Shown in pieces: positions 51,058 to 61,130 of a stretch of DNA of 64,000 bases; within the stretch, counting starts at the first letter, position 1, and the number at the start of each line of letters is the position of its first letter. This stretch comes from Paulinella micropora (lineage: Eukaryota; Cercozoa; Imbricatea; Euglyphida; Paulinellidae), in NCBI GenBank assembly GCA_019918135.1, contig WBZZ01002571.1, positions 182,501 to 246,500 of the forward strand, written 5' to 3'. The notes under the pieces were generated by a model. It did no database searches, had not been told where the DNA came from, and saw nothing but the letters and a program-made list of their open reading frames with translations. The position numbers were made by a program, and so were the translations under genes.

Positions 51058-52575
51058 TTATGAAATGGAAATTATATTTGCCTTAACCTGAACCTCCCGC
51101 TGAGTGATTGCTACACTTACGTGCTGATGAGCATTATTCTGTGTAGTGCTAATGAACTCCCATCGTCTCTCATTGGAAAGGTCAAGCCCGTTGACTTCAT
51201 TTTGGTCTTTGCTCCACAGCGGGCGGGTATTATCCCAAGTATCAACCCAGAACCAGTCGTATTGATACACGTTTGAATTCATCAAAACAGAACCTTCAAG
51301 TTTAGATTTTAAGCACATATAATCTTCAAAACTAGCGGGAAATATTTCAAATTTCTGAAGTCGTGCCCCGTCAAGTGTGGTGTGGAAACTGGTAGTCTTA
51401 GCGGTTGCTCTGTTATCAATATCATAAGCGGTATTCTTGTTTTCAGTGTTGTGAAAGAGTGTGTGATAAATCTTCTTCAACCTTTTACCATGCCCCCTAT
51501 CAAAGCGGAGAATAATGTTTTGTGTAGTGGATTGAGCAATGGAATTTTTATAAACATAGGGATAATCAATATTAAAACTCATACCTTCAGCACTCGCCAC
51601 CTTTTGTTGAATTGATTGAATGACATCTGGATTAGTCTCTACAGCAAGGAACAAGTTAAGATTAGAAACACTTACATTACCAGCGGCAGCAACACTCGCT
51701 CCTCCACCCGGTGACGAAGCATCGTTATTGTAATAATAAACTTTAGGGGTCTGTTGCCATACAATCCTCATATTCAAAATCTCTGGAAACATAATAGTCT
51801 TATCAAGGGCGAAAATGGTATTGTAAAGCATACCAAGATTAATCTTAAGACTGATAGAAGGCTCAGCAGAAGTAGCAGCACCGCCCGAGAAATACTTAGG
51901 CTCGTTGAAAGCAACATTAACGAACGAACTCACACCCGTCTCATCTGCTATAAGAGTATCATTGTGTCGGCGAACATTTGTAGAAGGTTGTCCTATCCAA
52001 GCCTGTAATGCGGCCTGAACCTGTGCTTTTGCAACATTAATTCCTGCATCAATTTGTCCTGCTGCATTTCCTGCAACTGCTGAAGGAGTCAATGCTGTTT
52101 CCAATGCCGCCAACCTTGTAGCATCGCTAGTAGGTTGAAATGTAGTTGAAGTATTACACTTTTGAAGCATACATCCCGAACCACTTCCATTATCGTGGTT
52201 TTCAAGTGTCAGAAAGTCCTTCATAGAAGTTTCAGCCTTTCAAATAATCTTTGTAAAATTACCAACTTCATTTACATCGCACAGATAAACACCGCTACGG
52301 GTTTGAAGTTGAATTTGTCTAATAGGAGCCAGACAATCCATATAGCATTTGTTATAGTTCGCAGCGATTGCTGGTGGGGCATAAATAAAACTCAAAACAG
52401 AGCGTGCTAAGTTAAATAGTCTGCTGATAAGGTCAAAGTTGCTTTCTTGTCCTCCTGCGGTAGTAACAGCAATAGCTCCCGCACCTTCTCGCGGAGTTAG
52501 TTTATTCAAACGATACGAAGCACTGATGTAGTCAGTTCTAGAAAAGTCTAGTTCGCCTCCGTGTTGAGTTGGCAT
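51058..52575 (-). pseudogene. Major capsid protein (double jelly-roll, PLV type)
   Basis: About 500 residues match the PLV major capsid family. There is an N-terminal LDFSRTDYISASYRLNKL segment and the internal LNMRIVWQQTP strand. The diagnostic C-terminal block follows: KFEIFPASFEDYMCLK, GSVLMNSNVYQYDWFWVD, EVNGLDLSNERRWEF, and a final AITQREVQV strand. In virions it forms trimeric pseudo-hexameric capsomers. The region is broken about once and otherwise complete in length. The 3' about 180 bases are shared with the right arm, so the window holds one near-complete and one truncated copy. Confidence 0.85.
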
Positions 52576-52657
52576 TTTGTTTTAGGTTTTTTGGCGGTTG
52601 TGAAAATTAACTAATTCACTGTTATAGAAAAAATAAATAATTCTAAAATTAAATTAA

Positions 52658-53470
52658 TTAACGGTTTTTTAACAAATTGAAAAATGATGTAAATAAATTA
52701 AAATAATTAGTCTCTCTGTAAATCAACAATGTCATAACGATACCCAAACCATTTAGATTTATAGCCTGATCGTTTTCGTCTGTAAGATAAAACCTATATA
52801 CATTATTTGAACTAGTTGATAATTTCTTACCATACTCAGACCCACTTCCGTCGTATATAATGGCTCCAAATGGAATTTCATTCGCCGTGTATATTTCTTG
52901 TAGCACGTGATTATCTCCTTCACCAACTAAGTCCGATTGAAGGTATAAAGTCTTTTCGCCAGTTAGAATAATCACATTCGGCGATTTAACAAAATTATTA
53001 GCAAAGAAATATGTTGAATTTCTATCAAACCCCATAACCTCGTGAATACGGGTATCATCATCAAATATAAACCGCGGTTGAATACCTCCGTTATTTGAAA
53101 CACTGAATGTTAATTTGCCATCCTCTGGGTCTATGTTGGTATTATTACTGGATACAACATAAGTATAATTATTTGGGCTGTCTGCGGTTAGCACCTCCGA
53201 CAACTTATTTTTTAGATTGTTCATTGTGTAGTTTCCCTCAGGTATCGTAATTAAAGCCTCATATCCGTCTTCGCTAAGTGTAAAGGTATTATATGGTGAA
53301 GCCACAGAGTAATAAGATTTTGGAACATAGATATGAAGAATTTTACAATGTGTGGGATTGTCTAACCCCTTCATATTGACTTCGTGTGTAAAGTCGCTGT
53401 CTGTGCCAGTTATTCGGTTTTTGCTGTTGATATAGTAAATACCCGAACTTCTTCCTCCCTTATAGTCCAT
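52658..53470 (-). CDS. Minor capsid (penton-like) protein
   Basis: This ORF encodes 270 residues from ATG 53470. The opening GGRSSGIYYINSKNRITGTD is the hallmark of PLV and Polinton minor capsid proteins, which have a single jelly-roll and form pentamers at the capsid vertices. Strand-rich sequence follows throughout (CKILHIYVPKSYYS, LTFSVSNNGG, VYRFYLTDENDQA). It looks whole. It lies just upstream of the major capsid gene on the same strand, the usual neighbourhood in PLVs. Confidence 0.85.
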   Translation of the reverse strand: MDYKGGRSSGIYYINSKNRITGTDSDFTHEVNMKGLDNPTHCKILHIYVPKSYYSVASPYNTFTLSEDGYEALITIPEGNYTMNNLKNKLSEVLTADSPNNYTYVVSSNNTNIDPEDGKLTFSVSNNGGIQPRFIFDDDTRIHEVMGFDRNSTYFFANNFVKSPNVIILTGEKTLYLQSDLVGEGDNHVLQEIYTANEIPFGAIIYDGSGSEYGKKLSTSSNNVYRFYLTDENDQAINLNGLGIVMTLLIYRETNYFNLFTSFFNLLKNR

Positions 53471-53496
53471 GATATTCGTAAATCCACACTCTCGTT

Positions 53497-53530
53497 GCTA
53501 CCGCAACTCTCGTGTGTTTTACAAATATCG
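53497..53530. repeat. Intergenic imperfect stem-loop
   Basis: CTCTCGTTGCTACCGCAACTCTCGTGTG forms GTTGC/GCAAC plus outer pairs in the leader of the minor capsid gene. It shares the CTCTC/CGTGTG elements with the hairpin at about 49680-49715. Confidence 0.5.
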
Positions 53531-53559
53531 CTTTTTCTTTTTTATAAAAATATTATTCT

Positions 53560-53609
53560 TTTATGAGCAAGCGAAAATGAGCGTAGCGAATGAAAGCGAT
53601 GCTCATAAA
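53560..53609. terminator. 10-bp stem-loop overlapping the protease stop codon
   Basis: The arms TTTATGAGCA and TGCTCATAAA are perfect complements. The loop holds AGCGAAAATGAGCGTAGCGA and GAATGAAAGCGA. The protease stop codon lies inside the right arm. Confidence 0.7.
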
Positions 53610-54319
53610 AAGGTGTCAAAGCCATACCCATTCTGTGCTTTTAATTTCTTCACTTCTTCTTCTTTTAGGTCTGTATATCCACTAGCAAACTTCAACCGGT
53701 TTCCTTTCGCCCGCTCCATTAAAAATCTCATACTATGCCAACCGCACGTGTCTGAGGTGTTTGATTGTTGTTTTACTTGATTGACTTTCATTAACAAATA
53801 ACTATCGGGATGGCTTTTGTCTATTAGTTGTTTCATTTGTTGTTGGAAGTCTTCTGTTGGCTCATAAAGTGCTAAAGGGTTGTATATCTCTATACTTCTA
53901 TCGCCATCTAAAGAGCAGTAAGCCGCGATCCAATGAGACCCCGCTTGTTTGTGATTGTCCAAATTCATAATAAATCCATATCGCTTTCTGCTTCCTGGCT
54001 TTAATTTGTAAATTTCATCACTGGCTATTGCTCCGAGATACCATCCATATTTTTTCATTATGTCATCTATTTCATTAGTCATTAGTCCCCGCCCCTCTCC
54101 TTCCTGCATGGATTGCTCTTGCTGTTGCTCTGGCTCTTGCTGTGGCTCCTCTTGCTGTTGTTGCTGTGGCTCCTCTTGCTGGTGCTCTAATGACGTGGTA
54201 ATAGTTGTCTCCGCGACGCTCGGGGGTATGGTAGGGGGTGAAATCCCCTCCTGGGGCGTTCCCTCGTCAATATTCAAATCATTTGAAACTTGTTTATCTA
54301 CATTTGGGTCTATAGTCAT
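53603..54319 (-). CDS. Adenain-like cysteine protease (virion maturation)
   Basis: This ORF encodes 238 residues. The N-terminal 80 residues are Gln/Glu/Pro-rich and low in complexity. The catalytic part has the order of adenovirus-type and Ulp1-like proteases: AGSHWIAAYCSL (His), IEIYNPL (acidic-residue position occupied by Asn), VKQQSNTSDTCGWHSMRF (oxyanion Gln and nucleophile Cys). In PLVs, Polintons and adenoviruses this enzyme cleaves capsid precursors. It looks whole. Its stop codon lies within a stem-loop, and the minor capsid gene follows. Confidence 0.85.
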   Translation of the reverse strand: MTIDPNVDKQVSNDLNIDEGTPQEGISPPTIPPSVAETTITTSLEHQQEEPQQQQQEEPQQEPEQQQEQSMQEGEGRGLMTNEIDDIMKKYGWYLGAIASDEIYKLKPGSRKRYGFIMNLDNHKQAGSHWIAAYCSLDGDRSIEIYNPLALYEPTEDFQQQMKQLIDKSHPDSYLLMKVNQVKQQSNTSDTCGWHSMRFLMERAKGNRLKFASGYTDLKEEEVKKLKAQNGYGFDTFL

Positions 54320-54336
54320 TTTGCTAGTTAGAGTTT

Positions 54337-55664
54337 TTACAAAGTCCTTTTATTCATTGTGTGCCTCCAATCATTGCGGGATAGATATTTTTTAATTATT
54401 TTTATTGAAAATACCTTATCAATTAATTCTTCTAATGTCTTCGCTCCAGTCCCTTTTTGTTTATAATCTCCAATATTTTGGATATTTCCCATAAACTCTT
54501 CATATCTAGCATAATCCGCTACTTTTCTTTTTACGTTTTCCTTTTCATTTCCAACATCAATATTAAACCTTTTAATTATGTCAATAATCCACTTTGCAGT
54601 GTCTTTGTAATTTAATTTTTTATGACCATCACTATCCAGTCTCTTTTTTAAAGCCTTTGCTAACTCTTTTATAGTAATGTTTGGGTGATAAGTTTTGAAA
54701 ATGCAGAGATTAAAAATTGATTAATTTGTAAATGTTCAAAATGCTTACTCTTTTCTTCTGCTTTCTTTTCTTCCTTTTCAAGTTTTTCTTTATATTCTTC
54801 TGCTAACTTTTTCTGTTCTTCTAAAGATGTTGCTGTGGCTATAGCCGTCTCAATATCCTGACTGGCTTTTTGGAAGTCTTTACGACTCATCTTTCTTATG
54901 AAATTATCTGTATATCCTGTTAATTTCAGTGTTTCAATATCTTTCTGCTTTTCCTTTTTTTCTTCCTCATATTGTTCTTTTGTTTTCAATGGTGCTTCAT
55001 CTCCTAAATTAGGTAATGGAGGTGCTTGTGGTGGTGCTCCTAATGGCGGTGCTTGTGGCTGTGGCTGTCCCTGTTGTGGTGGCATAATATATTGATATTG
55101 CGGTGGCGGTGGTAATGCTTGTATCCTATTTTTTCTGTCTTCTTCATATTTTACATCTTCTATGAGTTTTTGCTCCCTTCTTAGTTCTCTGGCTTTTTGT
55201 TCTTGCCGTTCATTAATATCCGCTAATTCTCTTTTGTGTTCCCTATCCATTATATCTTGTCTTTCCTTAGCATCTGCGTCTACGCGACGCTCTTGCCTCT
55301 TCTTTTCTTCTTCTATCTCATCCCTTTTCTTCTTTTCCTTTGCTTCCTCGTCATGTATTAACTCATATTTCTTTTGTAAGTTGCTTTGTATCTGGTTTCG
55401 GTTCTCGTGTTCAAGACGATTGAAATCAGATTTGATTATTTTTTCCTTTGGCTTGCGACTAGCCCTTTGCGACTTTGGCTTATTACCAATATATTTCATA
55501 AAAAGTTTAATAATTTGTAATGTGCTTAAATCATTTGTTTTCTTACCAAAATTAAGATAATATTTTTTACCCTTCTGGATAATGTAAGGCCTCCCGCTCT
55601 TATTTCTATACACTCGTGGTGGACGGGCTTTTGCTCTTTTCACATTCTTAGTCTTAGCGACCAT
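54337..55664 (-). pseudogene. Basic coiled-coil protein of PLV type
   Basis: It starts MVAKTKNVKRAKARPPRVYR. A basic N-terminal domain (RPYIIQKGKKYYLNFGKKTN) precedes a long charged coiled coil (about residues 95-180), a Pro/Gln-rich hinge (PPPPQYQYIMPPQQ), then a second helical part. Proteins of this layout occur in PLV genomes between protease and ATPase genes; their role is not established to my knowledge, and a core or scaffold function is a guess. The region appears broken about once near its end. Confidence 0.55.
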
Positions 55665-55692
55665 TGTATAGATAGTTTAGAATTGCGCTTCT

Positions 55693-55711
55693 ATCTGGCT
55701 AATCGCCAGAT
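55693..55711. terminator. Stem-loop
   Basis: ATCTGGC-TAATC-GCCAGAT, 7-bp stem, just upstream of the coiled-coil gene and downstream of the small basic protein gene. Confidence 0.5.
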
Positions 55712-55861
55712 TTCTCGCTATATTCTAAAACATCCATTTTTTATTTTAGAAAAAATAATGGACTATGATATTTTAGAATTGCATTTCATTAACTAACCAT
55801 TCGATGTTTGACAATAAACGAGAATGAGCAAAGCGAATGAGAGTGAAATTGTCAAATATCT

Positions 55862-56170
55862 TCAGCGAAACTTTACAGCCCCTCCTCGTTGCTTACCATA
55901 ACCAAGTTTTGCAGCAGTAGAACCAATACGAGACGCATTTGGAACCCCGACATCGCCAAGGGCATTAGCGGTCTTTGAAATAATCTTGTTATCGCGAAGG
56001 AATTTATTAACAGCCATTGCGGTTTTTCCGACCTTTGCCCAATTAATCTTTCCTCCCTTTTGACCACATCCCTTCTTAGTTTTCTTTTTTCCTCCCTTCT
56101 GTGGCATTGATGGATTGTATCCGATGTTATATCCTGATGGTTGTGAAATTATCACTGGCAATACTGGCAT
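55862..56170 (-). CDS. Small basic Gly-Gly-rich virion protein
   Basis: This ORF encodes 102 residues. The Lys/Gly-rich stretch KGGKKKTKKGCGQKGGKINW is followed by a helix (KVGKTAMAVNKFLRDNKII) and an Ala/Gly-rich end (GKQRGGAVKF). Gly-Gly sites of this kind are typical cleavage targets of adenain-like proteases, so it may be a processed core or membrane-active peptide, by analogy with adenovirus minor proteins. It looks whole. It is followed by GTGAAATTGTCAAATATC, which also follows the ATPase gene. Confidence 0.6.
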   Translation of the reverse strand: MPVLPVIISQPSGYNIGYNPSMPQKGGKKKTKKGCGQKGGKINWAKVGKTAMAVNKFLRDNKIISKTANALGDVGVPNASRIGSTAAKLGYGKQRGGAVKFR

Positions 56171-56219
56171 ATATAATACAGAAAAATAATTAATTAGTAA
56201 GTGAAATTGTCAAATATCA

Positions 56220-57038
56220 TTACTTAAGACGAAAATTAAAATTTTTTCTTAACTCATCATGAACACTTGAAACATAAAGAAAATTAAATCGTTCCTTTGT
56301 TGCTTCGTGATACTTTTGAAGAAAATAATCAAAATCAAAAGATAAGTATAAGTGCTTATACACGAGTTCCATTTTGTCCTGAGACTGGCCTGGAAAGATT
56401 AATAAATAATCTAACTGCTTAATGGCTTCTGGTCGTAGGTCATTCAGATACTGGCTTGACATAATCACCTTTGATTTATAGTGTCTGTTCTTTTTTAACA
56501 AATCACTTACGGACTTGTCTCTTAATCCACTTCCTAAATCGTCCAAAACAAAAACAACCTCTGGTGAAATATACTTACTTGGTCTCTCTTTTGGTGCCTC
56601 CTTTATCTGTTTCTTTTCTTTTCCAAAATAAAGAAATTGCGGTTTCTCCATCGGTTCTTTATCGTCCTGTTTAATTTCGCCTTCCTGCTCTTCTTTTGGT
56701 TTGTTCAGTTTGTCTAACTCATAATCAATGACATTCACACCATCTGATTTAAGAAAGGTATATATTGCCATCGGGTTTCCCCTGTTCTTAAAGTGCTTTA
56801 CCATTGCTTTATAAATGTAGTCCTTGTGTATTGTTGAAGCAATAATGACAATACGGGGTTTTCTGTCTGTCATCCGTTTCAGTATTTCAAAGAGTGCTGT
56901 TGTTTTCCCGCTCTTCTTACTTGCAAGCAGAAATATATTGGCATACGGCTCATTAAATAATTTATAACCCTTTGCTTTTTTGTTTCCATCACCCTCTTGT
57001 TTTACTGGTTTCACCTTAATGCTATTAATCTTTTCCAT
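56220..57038 (-). CDS. FtsK/HerA-type genome-packaging ATPase
   Basis: This ORF encodes 272 residues from ATG 57038. Walker A is ASKKSGKTTA (about residue 34), and Walker B is VVFVLDDLGSG (about 165) with the acidic pair. A sensor-like segment, KVIMSSQYLNDL, follows. The length fits the A32-like packaging ATPases of PLVs, virophages and Polintons, which drive DNA into the capsid. An insert rich in Lys/Glu (about 115-150) lies between the motifs. It looks whole. With the two capsid genes and the protease it completes the four-gene morphogenesis set. Confidence 0.88.
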   Translation of the reverse strand: MEKINSIKVKPVKQEGDGNKKAKGYKLFNEPYANIFLLASKKSGKTTALFEILKRMTDRKPRIVIIASTIHKDYIYKAMVKHFKNRGNPMAIYTFLKSDGVNVIDYELDKLNKPKEEQEGEIKQDDKEPMEKPQFLYFGKEKKQIKEAPKERPSKYISPEVVFVLDDLGSGLRDKSVSDLLKKNRHYKSKVIMSSQYLNDLRPEAIKQLDYLLIFPGQSQDKMELVYKHLYLSFDFDYFLQKYHEATKERFNFLYVSSVHDELRKNFNFRLK

Positions 57039-57090
57039 CCTACATTCTAAGCGAGAAATAGTTATGAATTTCTAAATTCATACATTGTTG

Positions 57091-57451
57091 CTACGCAACG
57101 AATTCCAAACATACAACAATTCTTCCCGCTAAATTTCCTGTGTCAATATTTCCGCTGTCGGTTTCAAGGACTTTAAATGTATATTGTCTGTCCGTCCATC
57201 CAACGACACCTAAATTATAACTAAGGTTTGAAATGTTTGCTATATTACTATCAGCGAATGTGCCGATAATTCCAATTCTGTCCATATAAAGAATTCTGGT
57301 TTTGGTTTCCGTCTGGTCGTTATAGTAGTGAATAAACTTAACATTCATTTTGGTCGGTGTGAATGACATTTGAATATTTTCATTAAATGTTTTGCTTCCA
57401 ACAAAATCATTGCTTAGAAAAAACAATCTTTTGGTATTTATAGTCAGCCAT
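57091..57451 (-). pseudogene. Small beta-rich PLV protein
   Basis: About 115 residues, with an ATG at 57451 (MADYKYQK). Strand-like sequence (MNVKFIHYYNDQTETKTRIL, GRIVVCLEFVA) suggests a small structural protein. I do not recognise it. It appears damaged near its 5' end. It lies directly upstream of the ATPase gene. Confidence 0.45.
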
Positions 57452-57503
57452 AATATATTTTGTATAATTTTAAAAAAAAGATTTTAATATTCTTGTTTGT
57501 GTT

Positions 57504-57523
57504 ATCTCCAGCTTGTTGGAGAT
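57504..57523. terminator. Stem-loop
   Basis: ATCTCCA-GCTTGT-TGGAGAT, 7-bp stem, between two minus-strand genes of the element, with AAGCGAAAAAAAGAATGAGAG close by (about 57564). Confidence 0.55.
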
Positions 57524-57726
57524 TTGTGTTAGGTCGGACGGCCTGCGACTTTTACTCGCGGGTAAGCGAAAAAAAGAATGAGAGTTGTGCTTATTGTATA
57601 AAGCAAGGAATAGAAACTAAATTTAAATAGCCAATTAGTGATTGGTGTGTTAGTTTTGATGAAGTCCTGCCGTTAATCTGTGCTGGTAATGATGCTTCGT
57701 GGTATAAAATCCACTTATACGAGTGC

Positions 57727-58086
57727 TCACTTCTTTGAACTAGAAGGCGATGGAAGGCATATTCCTATGAGTAAGGTCAAAATTCCGACATAAGTATTAG
57801 CAACCTCACAAGGTAAGTTCTTTTCAGATAGCCTCACGATACAAAGGGTTATAATGGCAATAATGATACCCATTTGAAATAAGTATTTAATAAGTCTGCT
57901 GTCGGTTGGTCTGTTTTTTATACAACAACAATTCCAGTTATCTTCCAATTCGTGCTCTACTTTTTTTTCCTCAGTCCTTAGTTCTACTTCAAAAACACGA
58001 GACTTTAATTCTGGAGTTAGTTCGCCATCCATATCCATAATAGGTGGTGGTCTGTGAAGTCGTCTAGTTGTGTTATTGTTTGACAT
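57727..58086 (-). CDS. Two-helix membrane protein of PLV type
   Basis: This ORF encodes 119 residues. A polar N-terminus (MSNNNTTRRLHRPPPIMDMD) and a charged helix lead to a Cys cluster (NWNCCCIKNRP). Two hydrophobic segments follow, YLFQMGIIIAIITLCIV and YVGILTLLIGICL. Small two-span proteins are common in PLVs and virophages and may act at an inner membrane or in exit. That role is inferred. It looks whole and overlaps the end of the fibre gene by 14 bases. Confidence 0.65.
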   Translation of the reverse strand: MSNNNTTRRLHRPPPIMDMDGELTPELKSRVFEVELRTEEKKVEHELEDNWNCCCIKNRPTDSRLIKYLFQMGIIIAIITLCIVRLSEKNLPCEVANTYVGILTLLIGICLPSPSSSKK

Positions 58087-60867
58087 TTGAAAAAACGACT
58101 GCTCGTATTTCTGCTAATTGGTTGGTTTGGTCTTGTAGTATATTAAGTAAAGTTTTATTTTCTTTTTCTAAATTAACTACCTTTTCCGCCATGTGTTGAA
58201 AAGCACTGACTAATATTGGTATAAAACTTGTATATGTTATGCCTTCAAGATTTCCATTTCCATCGTCTGCTTTCATTCCACTTTCAGATACAAATTCAGG
58301 AAATATTTTTTTAACTTCATCAGCAATAAATCCGTGGTTCTTTTGTTCTTTCTTTTCGTCTGATTTCAAATAATATGAACAACAATTTATTTTCATTAGT
58401 TTCTCACAACAATCCCCGCAGTCTAATGTTTTAATATCTGATTTTAGCCTCTGTCCGATGAGTTTGTCCAAGCTCCGTTAAGCGGAACATAATTATAACT
58501 GCCAGACGGCTCACCTGAAGAGTTTGAAGTAGTCCAAGCATGTAGAATTCCTTGAGATGAGCAGATTGTGACATAATTTGAATATCCTCCTGATTTCATA
58601 TATATTTGTGGGTCGTAAGTAGAACTTGGTCTTTGTCTTAATGTTAAAAATCAGCTTGATGTTGTTGGAAGAGTTAATGTTGAAGAACAACTTATAGCAC
58701 TCTGAGCATAGATAACTCCACTTCCCCTCGCAAAAAAATTTAAATCTTGATTGGTATTGCTTCCCGTAGCATATATTGAATTATAACCAAAACCAACTCC
58801 CTGTGTCCCGTTGCTGTGTCTGAATTCAACACCGGCAGAAGATGCTCCAAGATTGGTTGTGACATATAACCCGACTGGTGTAGCATGAGACCCACTTCTT
58901 GCTTCTCCTCTTATATCTGCCGTGCTATTAACAACAGATATGCCCGCATTCGCCGTTATTAATCCACTTGCTGTTAATGTTGTTGCTGATATCCCCGCAT
59001 TTGCCGTTATTAATCCACTTGCTGTTAATGTTGTTGTTGATATACCCGCGTTTGCTGTTATCGCTCCACTTGCTGTTATTGCCTTCGTTGTTAATAAGCC
59101 CGATGTGTCAAGTTCCAGGGCGAGATTCCAAGGAACAGCAGCCCCAACACTTTTCCCGCTATCATACAAAAATCTAAGTTTATTATTCCATTTACCAATT
59201 CGAAAATTAGAACTCGCATAACTTGATTTCCATCCGCCAGCATCTAAATACGCATCAAAGGTCATTATGACTTAAATTGGTTAGTTAAAAAGTAGGATAA
59301 ATATCTTCTGTTGTAATAGCCTGCAAATGTGCTCCAGTTGTATTATTATTAAAAGTCCCATACAATTCTAAGCCTCCTGTTGTTCCTATTCCTTTTGTTG
59401 TGTTTCCTATAATTATTGGTTTGCCTGATGCTGTTATTATTTTGTCGCTCGTTGTTAATGTTGTAGTCTTGCCTGCAGTTGAAGTGATTGATGTTCCCGT
59501 TATTGTTCCACCACTTGTTACGTTGTTTGAGTTCATATCCAAAGCACCATGAAATCGCATACCCCAGCATTGTTAAAACGGACAATGTCAGACGAAGCAC
59601 TTTTATTATCTAAAAGTTTTGAAATATAAAGTCCCGCCCCTTTTACATCAAATGCTACATTAGTGAATACATAACCTCTTTGGTCTGCGGTTCCACTTGT
59701 AGCAGTATTTAGAGTAAATAAGAAATATTGATAATCACCTGATGTCTGTGAAAAGAATATATCTCCTCCATTTTGGTTTAATATCCTCGCCCCATTATAT
59801 GTTATATTTCCACCATTAATGATAACTTGATTATTAAACTCGGCCGTTTGCGTTAAAGTTAGATATTTTATCACAGTGCTCGTCCCGTTGAATGTTTTAA
59901 TTCCTGTTATTGTTTGGTCTCCTGTTAGTTTCACACAATTGTCATCCAGATATTGTCTATTTACCGCTTCATTCGCATTTTGCGGTGCTCCTAGATTAAC
60001 AATCCGACTACTATTACAATCTAAGCCAGTAGCATTAAACCACGAAACAATCGTCCCATCAATAATAAAACTTATTTTATTCGCAGAAATTTCAAAGTTG
60101 TAATATGTTGCCGTGTTCATATCCAAACTAGCAATTGACCCAATATTACTAGTAGAATTGAAAACAATGAATGTTCCCTTCGTCGTTGAATTGATTGAAT
60201 TTCCTGTTATTTCAACACCACTGCTATATGTCTTAATTCCTGCTATGGTTTGGTTTCCTGAGGTTTTAACTGCCGAAGTATCAAGAACGGAAACATCCAC
60301 ACCATCAACAAGATTTACATTTGTTATATTTTGATTTCCCATATTTAGTCCCGTCATACTAGCAGTGCCGTCTAATCTAAGAAAGGGCGAGTTTGTGTTT
60401 CTCCATTGTCCACTGCTATAAATGAGTAGTTGATTATCTGATGCTGTTGTTATAATCACATCGCTATGTGTATCAATACTTCCACTCGCCGACACTTTCG
60501 CCGTGTTCGTATCGTGCTCTGATAGCCAAGTTGTGATAGACCTGCCATTTAGTTGATTTACATTTGTAATGTTTTGACTTTTCATATCAATTCCCGCACT
60601 CGCATTTATTATACTGCTAAATGTTTTAATTCCTCCTATGGTTTGGTCTCCTGTTAGTTTAACCACCGAACCATCAACTGCGAGAGTAATGAGATTAATT
60701 CCATTATACGTAGAAGCCCCTGAAATAGCATAACCATTCATATTTAGTCCTCCAGTCATACTAGCAGTGCCGTCTAATCTAAGAAAGGGTGGTGTGGTGT
60801 TTCTCCATTGTCCCGTGCTATAAATGAGTAATTGATTATCTGCAGGGAAGCCTGTTATTGTCACATG
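58073..60867 (-). pseudogene. Repetitive fibre protein with C-terminal S74 chaperone domain
   Basis: Repeats of the type KLTGDQTIGGIKTFSS, LRLDGTASMTGGLNM and ASGLITANAGIS give a long fibre shaft. The C-terminus carries the intramolecular chaperone of endosialidase (peptidase S74): KNHGFIADEVKKIFPEFV, ITYTSFIPILVSAFQHM, then a trimer-type coiled coil. In phage and giant-virus fibres this domain helps trimer folding and cuts itself off. The 5' end is lost at the inner edge of the right arm. The region is broken in several places (about three). Confidence 0.75.
58930..59100 (-). repeat. Tandem ~60-bp fibre repeat
   Basis: Three near-identical units encode GLITANAGISxTTLTAS in the fibre shaft. 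They are in frame with each other. Confidence 0.8.
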
Positions 60868-61045
60868 GGATAATACCCGCCCGCTGTGGAGCAAAGACCA
60901 AAATGAAGTTAACGGGCTTGACCTTTCCAATGAGAGACGATGGGAGTTCATTAGCACTACACAGAATAATGCTCATCAGCACGTAAGTGTAGCAATCACT
61001 CAGCGGGAGGTTCAGGTTAAGGCAAATATAATTTCCATTTCATAA
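60867..61045 (+). pseudogene. Truncated second copy of the major capsid gene (3' end)
   Basis: Only about 59 codons of the capsid C-terminus (TRPLWSKDQNEVNGLDLSNE onward) are present, in the opposite orientation to the main copy, and they abut the fibre gene. It marks the recombination point between the two inverted copies. Confidence 0.85.
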
Positions 61046-61047
61046 AT

Positions 61048-61067
61048 ATCTCAAACATGTTTGAGAT
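61048..61067. terminator. Palindrome, right-arm copy
   Basis: ATCTCAAACATGTTTGAGAT follows the truncated capsid 3' end in the right arm, matching 51036-51055. Confidence 0.7.
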
Positions 61068-61130
61068 TATCAGCCAAAGCAAAAAATTTAAAAAAAAAGA
61101 TTTATTATTTTGTTTATATACAAACAAACA

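Larger units (their letters stand above)
48103..51236 (+). repeat. Left arm of ~3.1-kb inverted repeat
   Basis: This segment is the inverse complement of 60867-64000. It contains the end of PolB, two DUF3820-type ORFs, a structural-protein region and the 3' end of the capsid gene. Identity looks about 98-99% by eye. Confidence 0.9.

Noticed and set aside
51382-52410. Plus-strand ORFs inside the capsid region
   Set aside because: They are antisense shadows of the major capsid gene.
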